This document shows, piece by piece, positions 1 to 12,690 of a stretch of DNA of 64,000 nt; within the stretch, counting starts at the first letter, position 1; each line of letters opens with the position of its first letter. The DNA lies in the NCBI GenBank assembly GCA_038380795.1, contig CM076261.1, forward strand, positions 94,262,418 through 94,326,417, read 5' to 3'. This stretch comes from Pyrocephalus nanus (Eukaryota > Chordata > Aves > Passeriformes > Tyrannidae). The translations under genes and the position numbers were made by a program. Below the pieces are notes generated by a model. That model saw only the letters and a program-made list of their open reading frames with translations, searched no databases and had not been told where the DNA came from.

Positions 1-711
1 AAGGACTTGGTAAAAATAGAAGCCCAAATAACTGAAGCCATTCTACACACACATACATACATGCAATTTATGCAGATATTATTGCCAAAAAATTATTCTC
101 CCATAAAGGCACGAGGATTGGATCTTGCTGCCCCCAGAATGAGAATTTTACTCTAATCACACAAAAAAGAACAACTTCATAAACGCAGGAAGGAAGAGAG
201 AAATGATGCTTCCTGCGAGAAGGAAGTCCACTTAGAGCAAGAATAAATTTATGCAGTCAGGAGGAAAAAAAGCTTGTATATGCAAATAGAGGTTTATTAC
301 CCATCTTTGTGCTCCTAAGAAACATAATTTAGTGACCTCTGAGAGATGGGTCAAGTAGGCTTATGGAACAAGAAACAAAGGCATCCTTTTGGCAATTGCC
401 ACGTTCCACAGCAGTAATTATCTTTCCCTCTCCCCACGAGCAGCAGGAAATGAAGAGGGATGCCATTACACTATGACAATCACTGTAATTTTAATTTCTA
501 AATATTGCTGGGAAAAGTTTCCTCCAGAAAAGAAAAAAAAGAAAAAAAAAAAGTCTGTTCAGAATTTTTATGTGGTTTTTATTTTAAAACTCATTGCCCA
601 GCTCAAACAGAGCCTGTGCTTCCCCTTCTCCCACTCCCTTGGGGGAACCACCCACAAAGTCTACGTGGTAAGAAAGACCACTTTGCTCCTCCTTAGCTGA
701 GAAGACTTCAT

Positions 712-815
712 GGAATCATAGAATGGTTTGGTTTGGAAGGGACCTGAGAGATCATTCAGTTCCAACCCCTTGCCATGGGCAGGGACACCTCCCACTGGAC
801 CAGGTTGCTCAGAGG
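712..815 (-). mobile_element. CR1 LINE fragment (3' end)
   Basis: It reads forward as the reverse complement of the CR1 3' end: tcatagaatggtttggtt, then ggaagggacctgagagatcat, the ccatgggcagggacacct core, and caggttgctc. It is 5'-truncated at about 100 bases. Confidence 0.9.
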
Positions 816-3179
816 ACTAAGACAAGTGGCTCAGTGTGGTCAGTGAGGATCCAGGAAGGATGGAGGTGGCCCAAAGACACCTCACAGATGCCTTAAGGAT
901 GAAGAAACTCGGCCATCCCTACCAGGAACTCCCAGAGATGAATCCTTGGGAGCACTCAGCCTTCCCAGCCTTGTCTGCTCCCGGGTTTAATACCTGGAAC
1001 TTGAATTTATTCAACCATGGGCGTGTAACAGGTTCTTTCTATTGGAAGCAGATGATGTTGGATGCACAATAATTATAGAGAATTAAAATAAGAATTAAAA
1101 AGAAGGATTCTTTTCATCTCCTGTGCTCAGAGAGATTATTGGCCATTGTGGGTTTTCCTCAGGCTATCATTTATTATTTCAATATTATGGATAATCTACC
1201 CTGTGCTATTAGAGCATTATCATATTATATTCTATCCAATTGTTGCACTGTGGGAAGGGTTTCACCCAAGAAATGGATTTCACCTATGTCTGCTGAGCTG
1301 TCCAGCCTCTCCTAGCCCTGACCACGCCATCCCAGGCTCCAGGGGACACCTGAAATATTCCCTCTCCTACACTGGGCTCTGCCTGGAAGGAGGAACCATT
1401 GGATTTCACCATGGTGTGTTCAGGAGGAGAAGTGGGATTTGCAGCCCATCTGCTCCACACACAGTCAGAAAGCAGAGGTGACCACATCACCAAACACTGT
1501 TTGCTGCACCAGCAGCTCCCCTGAACTGAAAGCTCCTTTCCAGGATTCCCCCGGGCACTCTCTTAATGAGCCTCCTGAGGTTTCATTTTAGCCACAGGGT
1601 GAATATTTAAAATTACTTTCACAGGTTCAAGGGAAAGGACGTTTTTAATTTTTTAATAGTTGCCACAAGGCACGTTCAACAATGATCATTTAGTGCAGTA
1701 AGAAGTTGTATCTTTCAATATATGCACCCCCAGAACTACATCGATTTGTCTACAAACAAACACATTCCTACAAGCACATATTTGATTAAGAATTTATATA
1801 ACTTCGAGCTTCAAGGAATTTTGGATCAATGCTTTTATTTTGCTTTTATAAACAAATAAACTCAATTAAAGAGTACTTACAGCAAACCACAACGGGCAGG
1901 AAACTAATTCTCCCGAAGCTTCACTTGGCAATTTTTACCTGTTATGTGGGTCTAGGGAATCAATTACTCCCTAAACGGAAATTATGAGGAATTGTGTTAC
2001 CAAACATCTTATCTTTCCCACTCACCAGTGGAAGAGGGGAACTACAGGGACATGCATCTAGAAAAACAATCATTCTTCAGGCCTCTTACAACTTGCTGTA
2101 ATAAATTAAAGCATAAATAAAACAGAACAAAGCCCTGCAGGCAAACAGCGTTTGAATCAAGGCTGGGTCTGCACCGAGTCACTCTGTGGTTTCACAAGAC
2201 CCATAAATCAGGTGTCCTGAAGATCTGTAGAGTTTTGTATTACTGCCCTAATACATGCACACAGTGGTCAGGCTACAGGTCCTGTGGGAACTATAATTTT
2301 GCATGTCCTGACCAAGCTGCTGCTGGGAAAATAATAAGTGAAAACCAACCACTGTGTTACCTTCAGCAGGTTTTGTACTTTTAATTTCTCCTCTTTCTGT
2401 GCTTGTCCTGCACCATACTGTCACTTCTACAGTCCCCTAGTGGTTGTAATCTTACCTGTTTTAATGCAAAGGGGTTTGTCTGTCCTGTTCTTCCTCCAGC
2501 CTCCCTTTTCTTCCAACCACACCATTACTTGCCTCAAGATTTGAGTATTTTTGTCTGACATTCTATTTTCTCCCTCTATTAAAACTCCATTCACTTCCAG
2601 AGAAGGTTGTTTTTGGAGTCATCAACCACCAAATTCACCAAAAAAAGTTGATTTCATCCAGGCTTGCTCCAGGTGCATTAATTAGCACTCTCCATCCTAT
2701 TTACACCTGTTAATAGCCAGCAGTGTCCCAAATCCTATGGGTTAGCCATGGCCATGAAACCACATGGTAGTCCAGGCAAGATCAGAGCCATTCTCTCCTC
2801 TGCAATCCACTCCACCAACAATACTCCAACAAAAAGGGATAGAAGCCTAAGAAGTGATACAATAAAGCATGAAAACAAATCACAGCTAATTTACCTCTGA
2901 GCTCAACCATCAAACACAATAAATCTTTGCTCTAAGTTGGATTGGACCACAGTTGAAGGACATGATGTTTGTGGCCATGTTCATCACAGATCAGCAGCTG
3001 GTGGGCAAAAATAAACTGTATAATTTTTATAAACTCACGCTGAATAGTGACATTTGTGCACAATCACTCACTCCAAGGGTGGTGGTGGGAACACCCAACC
3101 AGGAAAAGGGAATTCATCAGTCCTTTGGGGCCTTAGTTTCATTTCACTGACACCTAAAACCAGCTAAACAAGCTCCAAG

Positions 3180-3278
3180 GCAGAATTGTAATTGCTTGAA
3201 ATCTAGTTAATATTAAAGTTCTGGTCCCAGGCAAAGTTGTAATTGCCTGAAATCTAATTAATAATAAAATTTTAGTCC
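3180..3278. repeat. 48-bp direct duplication, 51-bp spacing
   Basis: The copies at 3180-3227 and 3231-3278 share ttgtaattgc[t/c]tgaaatc, taattaata-like and tggtcc/tagtcc words, with several substitutions and a 3-base spacer. It is older than the 26-bp duplication. Confidence 0.9.
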
Positions 3279-3719
3279 ACTGACTTGCCCTATGTCGAGA
3301 TCTTTGGTGGCATCATTCCACCCTTCTTTAAAGAGGTGCATCAATGTTACAAAATACAACTGTCTCCTATATAGATTAAGGAGGTTATAGAAAACCAGGT
3401 GGCACAGCAAGGCAAAGAATGAAAATTCATCAGGAAAGCAGAAAATCTGCTGACTGTGCTTTAAAAGGGTATCAAGAATATCAGAAAAGATCACTGAAAT
3501 TAGGCAGAGAGTTCTGCTTTTTAGTGGCATGACATCAGTTACAAATACCCACAAATTTTTAACATGCTGGATTAGAGACACCAACCTAATGCCTGGTGGA
3601 TTCTTACTGCAGCCAACTGGTCTCTTGACATCAAACCTCTCTTGGAAATCTGTGGTGATTTCTTACACACACACCCCCCTTTTGTATATACAGTATTTTG
3701 CATTATTGCTTGTGAAAGG

Positions 3720-3870
3720 GAACACACACGTGCATATATTTAAATATATACTTACACATACATATCTTCATATATTTATATTTATACATCTATATTTATA
3801 TTTTTATATTTAAAATTTGCATATGTTCACAGGCACCCATGCATTTAATTATATTTTATATATATACATA
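3720..3870. repeat. AT-rich low-complexity block
   Basis: The sequence is dominated by tatattta, atatatac and tttatattt words with a few ACAC steps. No protein or element is recognised. Confidence 0.85.
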
Positions 3871-4492
3871 CACTTGCACGTACATATGAAAATAAACATA
3901 TGCACCGTATATGGAGTAATCACAGCATGGATGGATATAAAAATCAGAACATATGTGTATATATTCTGATTCCATACAGTATTTATTAATTGAAAAAGTT
4001 CCTAATATGGGTAAAAAGAGAATAAAAAGGCTCTCTTTGCATGTGTATATAATAGTTAACCACACTGTAAAGTAGAGAAGAAAGCAGAATACGTGATCTC
4101 TCTCAAAACTGGGGACAGGTCTGATAAAAATTCCTCTCAATCCCTGCTATGAAATTGTCCTTGGAATGTGATTTCCAAGTGAAAGAGGATACAGGACTGC
4201 TTTTTGATACATTTCAGAGTAGAAAAAACTCCCATCAAGAATGGCAAAACAGCCCCACGAGAAGAGAAAAGCAGAGAATAATTAAACAGGTCTTATATAA
4301 GTCTTTTTTTCCCTGAGCCCTGTATCCTCCACCTCCAAAGACGTCACGCATCCCTGTTGGAAAAACACCTCACTGGCTTCAGTGTAGGCAGTGGAGGAGC
4401 ACCAAGCTCTTCAGCATCATTAGTGGTGGTAGAAAATAGGCACTTTTTTTAGCACTGTACTTACTGTCAAACACAAAGACACATGAACTTAC

Positions 4493-4549
4493 CTGCTTGG
4501 TGCTTCTCTGCCCAGTGGGAAGCAAAGCTTTGGATTTCTCTGCTATTTT
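4493..4549 (-). CDS. TSNARE1: TSNARE1 internal exon: end of helix Hc and linker
   Basis: This is a 57-base minus-strand exon (19 whole codons) with acceptor ttttaacag and consensus donor gtaagt. It reads KIAEKSKALLPTGQRSTKQ. The KIAEKS-[KR]-ALLP run is diagnostic of TSNARE1 as I recall the family; in related syntaxins the same place holds the end of helix Hc (for example a VSEKEKES-like run). The TGQRSTKQ end is the start of the flexible linker before the SNARE motif. It joins the exon at 6563-6637 in phase 0 and also ends in phase 0. The next exons, for the linker, the SNARE helix and the C-terminal membrane anchor, are not visible in 1-4492 and must lie to the left of the window. Confidence 0.93.
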
Positions 4550-6562
4550 CTGTTAAAATGAAAAGGAAAAAAAAAAAATAAAAAAAGAGGGAAAATGGTT
4601 GAAAAAACAGTCCAAATATTTAGGGAAGGAGACATATAAAGCTATTCGTTCTGCTTTTTAAAGAAAAGGACATAGAGAAAGCTCCTACAATTTAGAAGAA
4701 GAAAGGGAGTATAACAGCACTGAAAAGCTCGATCTTACAGGCATTAAAAGTCTTCAAAGCTTCCAGAATGACAAGGTTATCAAAACTGAATCAGCCATTT
4801 AAGGAATGACAGCCAGGACGTGGATAAGTAGCAATTTCCCACTCAGATTGGTTTCCTGACGCAACAGGGCATTCACAAACTGCACTGGTTAATTTTGGCA
4901 CCTCTGAATTGATGACAGTTTTTAAAATAAAAGAAATCAAACCTGGATGTACAGTTCTGATGGATTGTACTCATGAGCATTAGGGAAAAAAGGGCATTTA
5001 AAAGTGTGTGTGTATATGGGGGTGGAGCTCTTTACCCAAATCATTCCAACTTCTCATATAACAGAAAAAATAATTTCATTTAAAGACTCCACACTTAGTT
5101 TCTTGAAGAGGGCAGAGAAATAACTTAAAATGTGGGACAACACTAGAGATAATGCAATGTTATTACACAATACAAGTGCAATTTTATGTACATCTATTTG
5201 TTTATTTGTTTATTTTTAAATCATAGGCAGCAAGTGATGGGAAATCCATCAGCACAGAGGTTTTTTAGTAGAGATCCATTATTAAGTGCATATAGCCAGC
5301 CAAATTTCATTACACCTGTACAAATGCAACATATCCTTCCCATGTGCTGCAGCCACAGGTCAAACTCACTAAAGTGAAATAAGAAAGCAGCCAGAGTTTG
5401 TCCAGGTCGTGTTCTTTTGATTAATCCAGATACATCTGCAAACTTGCTGATGCCAGGGAGAGGAGCAGTTTGAGGATGCTAAATTTAAGTCATTTACTAC
5501 AGTGTTTAAAAGCAAAGCAAATCTGCTCATCAGTGGAGCCTCCCCAGGGTAAAGAGGGCGAGCAAGAAGCAAATGAAGGAGCTGGAGTTCAGGCTTTGTT
5601 TGTTTTATTAAACAGCTTGATCTTGGTGACAGATCCAAACCACAAGACGTGCTCAGACGCTTCCTGGCAAAGCCATACAGCACAGCAGAGCCAGAAGGTG
5701 GGGTATATTTAAATTATCAAAGCTGCCTGCACGTTTTCTGGAAGCAGAAAAGGTGGAAAGGGCGTTGTGCAATCACTTCACACCAAAATAACATCAAGGC
5801 TAAGCCAGATGAAGCACTGAAGGTCCTACCAGACACACAGATGGCAAAACCACACTTTTCCTTCTTTTCAGCTGCTGCTGAATTGTTCTGCAGTCCCATG
5901 TGTGTGAATACCCCAAAGCAATGGTACATCTCCCTGTGCTGGGCACTGCTGAGGCACCTTCAGTCCTGGGTTCAGTTTTGGGTCTCTCATGACAAGAAGG
6001 ACATTGATGTGCTGGAGCTTGTCCAGAGAAGGGCAATGGAGCTGGGGAAGGGGCTGGAGCACAAGTCTGGTGAGGAGCAGCTGAGGGAGCCTGGAGAAAA
6101 GGACCCTCAGGGGGAACCTTTTTGCTTTCTTCAACACTCTGAAAGGAGCTTGTAGTGAGGTGGGAATTGGTCTGTTTCCCCATGTAACAAAATGAAAGAA
6201 AATGCTCTCCAGTTGTGCCAGGGGAGGTTTAGATTGGATATCAGGAAGCATTTTTGTAAGTGAAACCGCTGTAAAGCTTTGGAACAGGCTGCCCAGTGAA
6301 GTGGTTGAGACACCATCCCTGGAAGTATGCAATAAATGTGAGGATATGGTCATGGTTTAGGTGGGGCTGAGTTGATGGTTGGACTTGATGATCTTAAAAG
6401 TCTTTTCTGTAATTTCTTGACCGGCAAAGTAAGAAAAGAGGGTGGGAACCACATGTAACCAGCCCTGTGAAGATGCTCCAGGCTCCCAGGAGTCATGCTC
6501 ACTCACACCTAACCCATTCCCTGACTCACAGATGGAAGAGTGGAAGCAAGAGGGACCCTCAC
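4550..6562 (-). other. TSNARE1: TSNARE1 intron, 2013 bases
   Basis: This intron lies between the helix Hc exon and the linker exon. Its right part is a CR1 fragment (about 5930-6410) in plus orientation, so antisense to the gene. The 168-codon frame at 5649-6155 is partly made of CR1 reverse transcriptase remnants. Nothing else is recognised; 4570-5900 is unique AT-rich sequence with an A-rich run at about 4561-4590. Confidence 0.85.
5930..6410 (+). mobile_element. CR1 LINE fragment with ORF2 remnant
   Basis: This is a plus-strand CR1 3' part of about 480 bases. One frame still reads [20 protein letters not shown] and [16 protein letters not shown], which is the degraded C-terminal end of the CR1 reverse transcriptase frame. 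The later part has ttagattggatatcaggaagc and ggttggacttgatgatctt near the 3' end. It lies antisense inside the gene and is interrupted by frame breaks, so it is not functional. Confidence 0.92.
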
Positions 6563-6637
6563 CTTCTGCACAGCTCCGTATCTCTGGATGGCATCCGACA
6601 GCTGGTTCTTCAGCCTGTCCAGCTGGAGCCTCTCTTG
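6563..6637 (-). CDS. TSNARE1: TSNARE1 internal exon: helix Hc
   Basis: This exon of 75 bases (25 whole codons, minus strand) lies between the acceptor tcccaaaacag and the donor gtgagg. It reads QERLQLDRLKNQ, then LSDAIQRYGAVQK. The pattern K/Q-ERL-x-x-x-RL followed by x-x-x-AI-x-x-[YF]-x-x-VQ is the third (Hc) helix of syntaxin 7/12-like proteins, where the equivalent is KERL...F..VQR. The exact QERLQLDRLK wording points to TSNARE1 rather than to STX7 or STX12. It begins and ends in phase 0, so it could be skipped without breaking the frame. The acceptor's pyrimidine tract is weak because of the run of A just before the AG. Confidence 0.94.
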
Positions 6638-7409
6638 CTGTTTTGGGAGAAGAGAAGGCTGGTTAGCAGGTCTGTGGAGATAAATCAAGTGGTAAAGTGT
6701 CTCTGAAACCCTGGAAAAGTTGTCCTGGAGCGAGACAACAAATAAACAAGGTGGGCTCAGATAGTATCCTAAAAAATTTCACTGGGGATGCCAGGAGGTA
6801 ACAAGACTTTATTTTTAGGAAGTGAGCACGTGATTCTTTGGTCTTTCAGCCCAAAGCACTTAAAAATAATGCTGCTTTGATATTCAATATATGGAGAAAA
6901 TAACCCAAGGGATCTTCCCATAAAAATCTTTTATTTGGATGATCATCACCTCATTTGATGGCAGTGGGAGACTTACTGGAATGGAGAGGTCCATCAGCCA
7001 CATGTTCCTTTTGCCTGGCCTAGCACCTGATTGTCAGAAACCAACTTGTCCTCACGTTTTCCAAAGAGCCCAAATGTCACCACCTTTCTGTTTGGAGCTT
7101 GCTCCAGCAAGATTCCAATCTGTGTTTTAAACAGAAGTTTTCTTGGAAGGAACACCCCAGTCAGCCCGATGTAGCTATCCAACATGAGTTAAAATCTCTG
7201 CTCTCACATGGGATGACCAAACCCAAACATTTTCAGGCAATGGAAATTCTCCTGGAACTATTTTACCCCTTGGATTTCAGATTTTACATGTGCAGGAGCT
7301 CGTGTATCCAGGTTTTACAGAGGGGAATGAACTGCAAGGAAGTGGGAAGTCACCTTAAAATACAAATGGCAAACAAAGCCCAACCTACACTAAAGCTACT
7401 GAGCAGAAA

Positions 7410-7465
7410 TGTTCAGTTTACAGCCATTTCAGAATTCAGAATTGTTCAGTTTACAGCCATTTCAG
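7410..7465. repeat. 23-bp direct duplication
   Basis: The segment tgttcagtttacagccattt followed by cag occurs identically at 7410-7432 and 7443-7465, separated by 10 bases. Confidence 0.95.
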
Positions 7466-8037
7466 CTGTTCCAGAAAACTGCTTCAGAATACAAAAGCAG
7501 ATTTTATAAAGGATGGGATAAACATCTTTGATTCTAAATGGCAGCATTTCCACACACAGAAGAATATCCCAGTCTTACAGTTCTTCATCTAAAGATTTAA
7601 AACCATATTTAGAGCAGGGCAAGTATCATTATTGCCATTCTACAGATAAAGATCCATAAACCTTATGTTTGTTACACATGCAAAATAAGATAAAACTGCC
7701 ACCCTGGAGAGCTGATCTCATGCTCCAGCATCCATCCTACCCAAAAGAATGGAATTCCTGATAGGCCTGTCTATTTACATCCTTGGAGGTTATTTCGGAA
7801 TGAAGCCCCTAAAATAGCCATGTGCTATTTTACATCAATCTCCTGCCTTGTATCCCACTGATCCACTTACAGCAGCATCTTTGCTCCCAAAATACTATCA
7901 ATTTGCTCAGTTGGGCATCCTGATTCCAGTAGCTCCAGCAGCACTTGGAGCTTCATGGGAAGGCAGAGAAACTCCCACAGTGCATGTTGTTGGTAGTGCA
8001 TAACTGGTGGAAAATAAGGAAGAAAGTGGAAAAATAC

Positions 8038-8060
8038 TTTTTTTTTTTTTTTTTTTTTTT
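8038..8060. repeat. Poly(T) run, 23 bases
   Basis: A T23 homopolymer in the intron between the Hb and Hc exons. Nothing beside it looks like a processed retrocopy. Confidence 0.95.
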
Positions 8061-10086
8061 GTCTGTGTGTGCATGCAAAGCAATCCACAGAAAGATGGAT
8101 TGGTAAGGACTAATAAAGCTCTAAATTAATAGAAGGCTTTTCCTGCTGTGAGTAATTTTATGGGAGGAAAGTTTGCAGTCCTTCCCAGATTTCCAAGAGG
8201 GACTTACTGACCAGCAGCCAATATCCACCAGAACTATTTATTCTATGTAAGGGAGGAGGTCTACAGGCTTTATATCAAAATTTGTAGGTTTAATTACTTA
8301 AACTGCACAGTGTTAGAAAAGAAGAGCTAAATAAAAAAATAAAATCTGTTAAATTAATTGACCAGGGAGCAAAAAAATTACTACGCAATGCAATAGAGAA
8401 CAGCAAGTTTATTTCTTATATTACTAAAATTGTTTGTGTATCTATTTCCTTCAGCTCTTAAATATTTTCCCTTTAATTTAATAATTTTTCTCCCCATGAA
8501 AGTAAAAACTATTCTTCTGAGAGACCCCAGTGGACATTGCATGGGATTCAAGGGCAAATAATGACATTCTTGTGTGGCTCTATAATTGGGTTTATTGTGA
8601 CCTCTCCTGATTCCCCTTTTGACTCAATTTATGTCACAAAATGGAGCCAGGAGATCATCACAAAAAGAGCACCAAAAAAAGCCCAGATGCCCATACTTCC
8701 GAGACAGCATCTTGTTTCATCAAGCTCAGATGGAATTATGAAAGAAAAGGAAAAAAAAGTAGTCCTTGTAGTCCATCACTAATCAAAGTAACATGTTAAA
8801 AACTATCCTCGTGTTAAGGCTGATGTCAACGTATGGAAACGTCAAAAGTCATCCCAGGCTTCCCTCCTCACCCTCTGGAGTGGATCATCACCCCTTCATT
8901 TTTTATTCAGGTGGGCTGGACTGCACAGGGTCCTCCACATATTACAAAGGTACCCTTTGGGGTGATTCAAGTTTTAAATCCTTATCTCACCTGCCTGTTG
9001 GCAAGCGCCATAAATCCAGGCTGTAAAACCCACTTGGACAGAGATGAGTGGTGTGTTTAGAGCAGTGTTATTGCCTGGTGGAAGGGCAGTGAGTCCAGAG
9101 CTGAAGTAACAGGGGACTTTGGAAAAATGGCAGGAAGTGAGTGAGGATAAAACATCAATTCAGGAATGTTCCTGACTCAGAAACCATATGGATGATGAAA
9201 GCAAGGAGGTAACAGAAAACTGCCAGGCAGAACCAAGCAGAATTGTCCTTATTGTCATTCAGCTGCTGAATCATCTTTTATGTGGGTCAAACTCCTCTGC
9301 TCTCACACCAGTTGGAGTTTGATCCCACAGAATGTTTCTGTTCTTCCCCACAGATCAAACCACAGGTCAAATTCAGTAGGAATATCTGGAGTGTAAAGGG
9401 TTGTGTAGGAAGGTCAGAAACCTCTTTGTCCAGTCTTTGCACTGGAGACCAGAGGATGGGGATCATTCCCACCCTGTGACAACGCTGTTCATAGGAGTTG
9501 AACCTCCTGATGACATCCCAGTCTGTCCATCTAACAGAGGGATTTTGTGGGGCAAACTGCAACCCAAAGTCCTGCTCTGATCTGGCCACACTCTGTTTTT
9601 ATCTATCCCCAAAGCTGCCTTTTGACCAGCACACAGCCCACAGTGAATGTCATATCCAGATGTATTCCATGGCTTGGGCCTTTCCAGACACCTCAACACA
9701 ATTCTAAACTCACCAGTCCCCAGTGCAGAACTGAGTCTTTAGCCAGTGCCAAATTTATGTGGAGCCACCTGATTTCTGTGGTACTTTCACCCAAACTGAG
9801 TGGGACCCTGAGACAAATGTGAGCTGGCCAAGGCTTTGTTGCTGAGTTCTCAGTTTCCAATTCCACATGATCCAGAACTGGTTTCTGCAGCTGTTTTCCT
9901 CTGGGTCATTTCTAAGTGATAACTACATTTACCATGTAACAGGAAAGGAAGTTATAACAAGCCATGGAGCATAATAGCCTTAAAGCACCCACTGCCACTT
10001 CTTTTTTTTTTTTTTTTTTATTTTAATTGTTCCTCCTTCCATAAGACCCATCACCCTCTCCCAACATCACCTGGATTGGCACATAC

Positions 10087-10177
10087 CCTGGATGAGCCTC
10101 TGACAATCTCAGACAGCTGCTTGATGGCTTTGGTGCTGGTGGTGATGGTTTTATTAGTCTCCTGCTGGGTCGCATGC
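10087..10177 (-). CDS. TSNARE1: TSNARE1 internal exon: helix Hb
   Basis: This 91-base minus-strand exon follows a good pyrimidine tract and acceptor (tctcttcccttctgcag) and ends at the donor gtatgt. The first G completes a leucine codon from the exon at 55863; the remainder reads HATQQETNKTITTSTK, then AIKQLSEIVRGSSR. The QQETNK-T-I run and the KQLSEI run are typical of the second helix of the syntaxin N-terminal bundle and match TSNARE1 closely. The exon ends on a complete codon, which fits the phase-0 start of the exon at 6563-6637. A 73-codon methionine-initiated frame overlaps it in a different phase and is a shadow. The exon is separated from its upstream partner by the largest intron here, 45,685 bases. 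Confidence 0.93.
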
Positions 10178-11460
10178 CTGCAGAAGGGAAGAGATGATGG
10201 GAATTGCAATTGAAATTAATTGCATAATGAGACACTTAGAGGCATTTATCAACCTGCAGAGCAATTGAGACAACACAACACACAGCACATGGAGGCACAG
10301 GAGGGCTACAAGAGTCCTGGGTATTGACAATGGAAGACAGAAGGAAATACTGGGAAGGAGCTGCCCGAAATATTCTTCCTGTGGTCAGCACAGAGACAAG
10401 TGGCTGTGGACCTACAGAGTCAATGGGGGGGATAAAGTGAAAACAGCAGGTGGACAGGTAAGAAGACCACCACAGATAGTTGATATCACAACTAAAACTG
10501 CCAAAAGGAGAGGTTTATAGCAAAAAGAGGCGGCACAGGAGAGTTGCCTGATGGCTGGCCCAGGAAAATGTTGTACTCAGAGGAGAATTTTGAGTTTGAG
10601 CGGGACAAATTTCCTTGCAGTGATCATCTATATGATAATGGCAGAGTATTCCAGGAAAGCACTTTACCTTAGTGCTTTACAGCACTGTAACAGGCAGGCA
10701 GGGAGCCAAACCCTTTCATGGTTTTCCCTCTCCTTTACACCCCAAATTCCGGCACCATTTTTTTCTTGTAAGCACTTGTTGCTGGTGCCTTGGTCTTTGG
10801 GGCTAAAAAATAGGGGTAAGAGACATAAATGCTCCCCAGAGGTACTTATTTGCTCAAGCTTTGTTAACAACAGGGCATTTTCAGCCTCTGAGCTTCCCCA
10901 GAAGAATTTCACATCTTTTTAGTTACAAAGGGATGGTTTTCCATGAGGTTTCTTTCATAAACTTGAGAAATACTTGAAAAAAAAAAAATAAACAAAAAAC
11001 CTGAGAAAATGGTGGGTTTTTTTCTCCTTTAGAGGAAATAGAGGAGCCACAGTTGTACTGAAAATACTCATTTGTCAGTGGTTTGGTTTGGGGGTTTTTT
11101 CAGGTTTGGTGGGATTTGGAGTGAATGAAATTTCTTTGACTTAAAAAATGTCAAGATGACTACTTGTGGCCCCTCTGTCCTCAAGACCCATGGCCTGTCC
11201 TGACTCTTCAGCTTCTTCCTGCTTCTCTGTCAGTACTGATGGACACCAGCTCTTTCAAGACTTATGTCAACTCTTTCAGCACCTCCTTTGAGGAGCAAGG
11301 CCAGTCCCTAAAGTCTTTACCAAACATAATCCTGACTAAAATTCAGTTGAGACCTCTCTTAAGGTCTTGGTACAAAGTTTGACAGATTTTTTTTTTTTTT
11401 TTTCCCACTTCAGTGCTTTTCTGCAAACAGCTCAGTTGGGAAAGCTGTCTGGGATATCAG

Positions 11461-11655
11461 GATCATAGGATGGCCTGGGTTGGAAAGGACCTTAAAGATC
11501 CTCTTGTTCTGATCCTCCACCATGGGCAGGGACACCTTTCACTAGACCAGGTTACTCTGAGCCCCATCCAGCCTTGAACACTTCCAGGGATGGAGCATCC
11601 ACAGCTTCTCTGAGCAGTCTGGTCCAAGGCATCACCACCCTCACAGTGAATAAAA
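11461..11655 (-). mobile_element. CR1 LINE fragment (3' end)
   Basis: The sequence gatcataggatggcctgggt, ggaaaggaccttaaagatc, the atgggcagggacacct core and ccagggatggagcatccaca are a minus-strand CR1 3' end of about 195 bases. Confidence 0.92.
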
Positions 11656-12596
11656 CTGGACTCCTTTGACACCATATAGGAGAGAGAAATAATCCCATAT
11701 CAAGACAAAACTGGATCCAAGGACTAGTTATTACCTCTGCTAAGTCAAATTAAGATACCATTTCTGTGCTCATTCATCAAAATGCATTTCATTTATTTAT
11801 GATCCCAGGACTCACTGCAGCAGCTGAGCAACTACATCACTGTTAATTTGAGATGGAAGAGGTCATATCTAGCACAGACAGGTATTCCATGCTGTCACTG
11901 CAAGAGAGGGAGCTGGGAATTGAATCCTGTCGCACTGCTTACATTAAGGAGCGCACAGCCTGATCCCCCAACCTTTTCATCAAGTAAATCTTGCCACCAA
12001 GTGCAGGAATTCTATAACCAGCAGATGATTCAAAAGTGAGATTTCCATAGCTAATTCCTCTAAATGGAAGGCAAGATTTGGGAGCTGACATCCAGTCATT
12101 TTGATTTGACCTCCTTAAATTATCTTCCCAAGAAGAACTCAGGGATTTATACACCAGTAATTCCCCATCCCAAAAGTGAAATGGCTTGTTAGGCTTGTGC
12201 ATCCGATCCCTCCCAATCTCCGAAGTTAAATAAACTTTTATTAATTTGCAATCTAATGTAAATTTTATGTTAGAACTCTTACGTAATAAATCCACACCGT
12301 GCACAAACTTCACTCAGCTGCAAAATAACTGGGAGCAGGGGTACAAAAAAAATAAAGGTTCTGCCTTCCACCTCTCAGTTCAAAAGGCATTTTAACCAAC
12401 AAGCTGGTGCTCGATTTTGGCACTTCCCACTACCTTGTCAGCACAATTAACTTTTTAATCTTCAGTCTCAGAGATAAGCTCAGAAATGAGACAATGATTA
12501 TATTCAATTTACATTAAGTTCTATTAAAATCTTCATTAAAAAAAGAACAAAACAAACCAAAACAAACCTTGAAACTCCACTCCCTGCAGCATTTTA

Positions 12597-12648
12597 TTTT
12601 CATTTGTTATGGTAACAAGATATTTTCATTTGTAATGGTAACAAGATA
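12597..12648. repeat. 26-bp tandem duplication
   Basis: Two copies of ttttcatttgt[t/a]atggta followed by acaagata lie head to tail (12597-12622 and 12623-12648) with one mismatch. Confidence 0.95.
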
Positions 12649-12653
12649 TGTTT

Positions 12654-12690
12654 TATTGTTATTAGTAGTAGTATTATTAGTATTATTATC
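12654..12690. repeat. (TTA)n/(GTA)n-like short tandem repeat
   Basis: The segment ttgttattagtagtagtatt continues with attagtattattat. It is an imperfect trinucleotide run. Confidence 0.85.

Larger units (their letters stand above)
1..4492 (-). other. TSNARE1: TSNARE1 intron, partial (downstream of the last visible exon)
   Basis: This stretch is non-coding on both strands as far as I can see. It holds a CR1 fragment at 712-815, an A-rich run near 529-551, a 48-base direct duplication at 3180-3278, and an AT-rich low-complexity block at about 3720-3870. I searched it on the minus strand for an exon resembling the acidic linker or the SNARE helix of TSNARE1 and found none. The remainder (about 820-3170 and 3870-4490) is unique, AT-rich sequence in which I recognise nothing. 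Confidence 0.8.
6638..10086 (-). other. TSNARE1: TSNARE1 intron, 3449 bases
   Basis: This intron lies between the helix Hb and Hc exons. It holds a duplicated 23-base segment (7410-7465), a T23 run at 8038-8060, and a T-rich run near 10001-10019 close to the donor of the upstream exon. I saw no recent CR1 copy, which sets it apart from the large intron. No other coding exon could be supported. Confidence 0.85.

Noticed and set aside
5649..6155. Plus-strand frame of 168 codons with reverse transcriptase-like end
   Set aside because: The recognisable part is the worn C-terminus of CR1 ORF2; it is a dead LINE fragment and not a host gene.
10023..10235. Minus-strand methionine frame MRPSRRLIKPSP over the Hb exon
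   Set aside because: It is a shadow in another phase of the exon at 10087-10177. The phase that fits the neighbours gives HATQQETNK.
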